Positions 62,372-64,000 of a stretch of DNA of 64,000 nucleotides are shown here, piece after piece (positions within the stretch are counted from its first letter, which is position 1; each line of letters starts with the position of its first letter). Both the position numbers and the translations under genes were made by a program. Source of the DNA: Muribaculaceae bacterium Isolate-037 (Harlan) (GTDB taxonomy: Bacteria; Bacteroidota; Bacteroidia; Bacteroidales; Muribaculaceae). The notes below the pieces were generated by a model, which was not told where the DNA came from, did not search any database, and saw only the letters and a program-made list of their open reading frames with translations. The stretch is from assembly GCA_003762615.1 (NCBI GenBank), contig RIAZ01000019.1, positions 33,280-97,279 on the forward strand. Reading direction: 5' to 3'.

Positions 62372-63652
62372 CTAAGGCTCGGAAATATAACCGGATAGAA
62401 TACATGCATTTGTGCTAAATTCAGTAATAAAAAAGAAGAACGGTCTGTTGACTTTGAAAACACTTGGATTTTCAGAGTCGGAACCACCGAATCCAAAGAT
62501 AAAATCTCCTTTGGAGGCACTTGCAATCTCAGCACCTTTTTCGTCAAGTTTCAAGGATGTGGCGTGTTGCATATCAAGGAAAGCCTCAAATTCTTCATTT
62601 GCAAATGTCGCGGTGATAACTCCTGATATTTTGGAAAGTCCACTTCTCTTGAGAATGGAATTCAATGATAGGGATGAGACAAGATTAATTTTGGGGAATT
62701 CGACTATAAAAGTATCTTTAAATGAGGATTCATTAAGAACATCGAGATTCTTTTTGGCTAATATATCCACAACGTTTATTGTAGGAATCCCCGGCTTGGG
62801 CATCACCACCCACATACCGAATGCAGAATTTCCGAATTCAAGAAATACAGCTTCAAAATTATCATTCTCACAACAAGAGAGAACTGATGGTTCGGACACC
62901 ATCATGTCAACTGTTTTATTGCCGTTTTCCCCTTTGAATGAATCTTTTTTAGTATTCTTCTTTGTAAACAAGTTGGCAGACCACGGCGAATTGAAATATA
63001 TAGAGTTCAGTGCGATTGCTGCGGTTAATGGATTTATGTGGTCAATAATATTCGGGATCTGTCCATTCGTGTGGTTATGACACCATGAATTTATTTTTTT
63101 TACGGTTTCGGATTCTTGCCCTGAAAAATTTTCATTGTGTATCCCCGCAGTATAATAATCGGTCAGAAGGGATTGAAATTCTTGCTTTGCCGTAAGCGGA
63201 TTATTGATCCAGAAAGAATTTGCGATAGAGCATGAAGAGAGTTCGTCAGCAAGGGGAAGTTCTTCGATAAATTGAGCACACAGGGAATTTAGAGATGACA
63301 GATTCTCACATCCGAGATATGAGACTATTTCTTGCTGTACCTCTTGGTCAACGCCATTTGCCACCATTCCCAGCATCATTGATACAGATAATGGCGAGAT
63401 AATTATGTTTTTATCCTGACTGTCTGATTCAAGTGCATTTTTCACAGCTTCAGCTGTGAATGACGTGTAGAAATTCTTAAGATTTTCGGCAGTCGCACGT
63501 GTCTGTGCAGTCATCTGTATCGACTTCCTTTCAGATGCGATCAGTTTCTGATCTGTATCCGGATTGTCATTTTCGGAAGAGCATGACGTAATGAATCCTA
63601 AGCTTCCGAGAAATGCCATTATTGAAATGAATGTAAAAACAGTTAGTCTCAT
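62372..63652 (-). CDS. Serpin-family lipoprotein (serpin 2)
   Basis: The protein has 426 residues with a lipobox ITSC (Cys24). Serpin motifs include IISPLSVSMMLGMVANGVDQ, IANSFWINN, AAIALNSIYFNSPWSANLF, VDMMVSEPS and VNRPFFFFITEFSTNACILSGYI. The hinge is DEKGAEIASASKGD, less Ala-rich than in serpin 1, and the loop (FIFGFGGSDSENPS) differs strongly. The two serpins would therefore inhibit different proteases if both are active. They are tandem duplicates on the same strand, 206 bp apart. Confidence 0.94.
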   Translation of the reverse strand: MRLTVFTFISIMAFLGSLGFITSCSSENDNPDTDQKLIASERKSIQMTAQTRATAENLKNFYTSFTAEAVKNALESDSQDKNIIISPLSVSMMLGMVANGVDQEVQQEIVSYLGCENLSSLNSLCAQFIEELPLADELSSCSIANSFWINNPLTAKQEFQSLLTDYYTAGIHNENFSGQESETVKKINSWCHNHTNGQIPNIIDHINPLTAAIALNSIYFNSPWSANLFTKKNTKKDSFKGENGNKTVDMMVSEPSVLSCCENDNFEAVFLEFGNSAFGMWVVMPKPGIPTINVVDILAKKNLDVLNESSFKDTFIVEFPKINLVSSLSLNSILKRSGLSKISGVITATFANEEFEAFLDMQHATSLKLDEKGAEIASASKGDFIFGFGGSDSENPSVFKVNRPFFFFITEFSTNACILSGYISEP

Positions 63653-63703
63653 AGTCTTTTATTTTATACGTGGATTGTTTCGGTAAGTATTTTGGATATA
63701 TGT

Positions 63704-63799
63704 TTAGAGATGGATGTTGAGTACTCCGTTGAAATTTAGATCATCAATTATCCATGCATCATCAGTGGAATAAAATGCATCATCAAATTCTCCATCATA
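63704..63799 (-). pseudogene. Second protease-like tail remnant
   Basis: Minus-strand translation gives YDGEFDDAFYSTDDAW, then IIDDLNFNGVLNIHL and a stop. It shares YD, FYS, D, W and NFN in order with the remnant at 62187. It is preceded by an in-frame stop, so it is not an intact gene. It sits just upstream of serpin 2, in the same relative place as the other remnant before serpin 1. Confidence 0.4.
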
Positions 63800-63882
63800 T
63801 TATTTGGGATGGCAATGGAATTTCATCTTGACATGCGACAAAAGTCAGAAACAATGACACAAATGGAATAATAAGAGGTTGT

Positions 63883-64000
63883 TTAAAAATTATTGTTAAC
63901 AGAGGTGAGTTTTCGGAGCGTCAACACCACAGCTGCCACCATGAGCATTTCATTGGCGGATGCAGTGGTTTCCTCATAGTTGCGGCATAGCCGTCTGAAG
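63883..64000 (-). mobile_element. 3' end of an insertion-sequence transposase gene
   Basis: The frame runs off the right edge. It reads FRRLCRNYEETTASANEMLM, then VAAVVLTLRKLTSV, and a stop at 63883-63885. (R/N)RRL.RNYE.T...A and the hydrophobic helix ending in RKL are the typical C-terminus of IS5-group DDE transposases. The sequence just beyond the stop (AGAGGTTGTTTAAAAATTAT, 63875-63894) may hold the terminal inverted repeat. The element's other end lies outside the window. Confidence 0.75.

Overview
The window looks like a Bacteroidales chromosome, most likely a gut genus near Muribaculaceae, Bacteroides or Prevotella. The evidence is a SusC/SusD pair beside a hybrid two-component sensor, many lipoproteins with Bacteroidetes-style signal peptides, -7 boxes of the TAnnTTTG type, a three-gene fumarate reductase/succinate dehydrogenase operon, and several families typical of the order (DUF4230, 6-bladed propeller lipoproteins, DUF4143 ATPases). 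The genus is inferred from gene content; no rRNA gene is present to settle it.

Layout. 0-8 kb: the 5' part of a hybrid two-component sensor (minus) diverges from a SusC/SusD pair. 8-12 kb: marC, then two convergently placed AAA ATPase/DUF4143 genes, each with its own upstream tandem repeat. 12-18 kb: a complete tripartite RND efflux operon. 18-23 kb: an unassigned probable glycosidase and a GH51 arabinofuranosidase. 23-28 kb: three propeller-type lipoproteins mixed with ATPase gene ghosts and intergenic repeats. 28-33 kb: a GH78 rhamnosidase and a DegT-type aminotransferase. 32.6-36.6 kb: frdCAB. 36.8-40 kb: a cholesterol-dependent-cytolysin-like lipoprotein and a third ATPase behind eight 23-bp repeats. 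40-44 kb: a PRTase/HAD pair, two DUF4230 proteins and a membrane-bound TPR regulator. 44-49 kb: an AT-rich island with a MACPF lipoprotein coupled to a small lipoprotein, a second decayed copy of the same pair, and a seven-copy 118-bp satellite. 49-54 kb: lpxB, a beta-helix lipoprotein, an MptE-like protein and an SDR protein. 54-57 kb: a propeller lipoprotein, a small membrane protein, ferritin and a candidate structured RNA. 56.7-60.6 kb: M64 peptidase and GH31. 60.9-64 kb: two serpin lipoproteins, each preceded by a decayed protease-like tail, then the 3' end of a transposase gene cut by the window edge.

The most interesting signals are two. First, a family of P-loop ATPases with PD-(D/E)XK-like C-termini in which each intact gene follows its own tandem repeat array. 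The period tracks the ATPase subtype: 33 bp for the GARRVGKS type and 23 bp for the WCGKTT type. Deleted ghosts of the same family, some with their repeats, lie in the same window. Second, two members of the pore-forming MACPF/CDC superfamily. One is a MACPF lipoprotein translationally coupled (ATGA overlap) to a small lipoprotein that could be its partner or immunity factor. The other is a CDC-like lipoprotein that stops before the cholesterol-binding domain.
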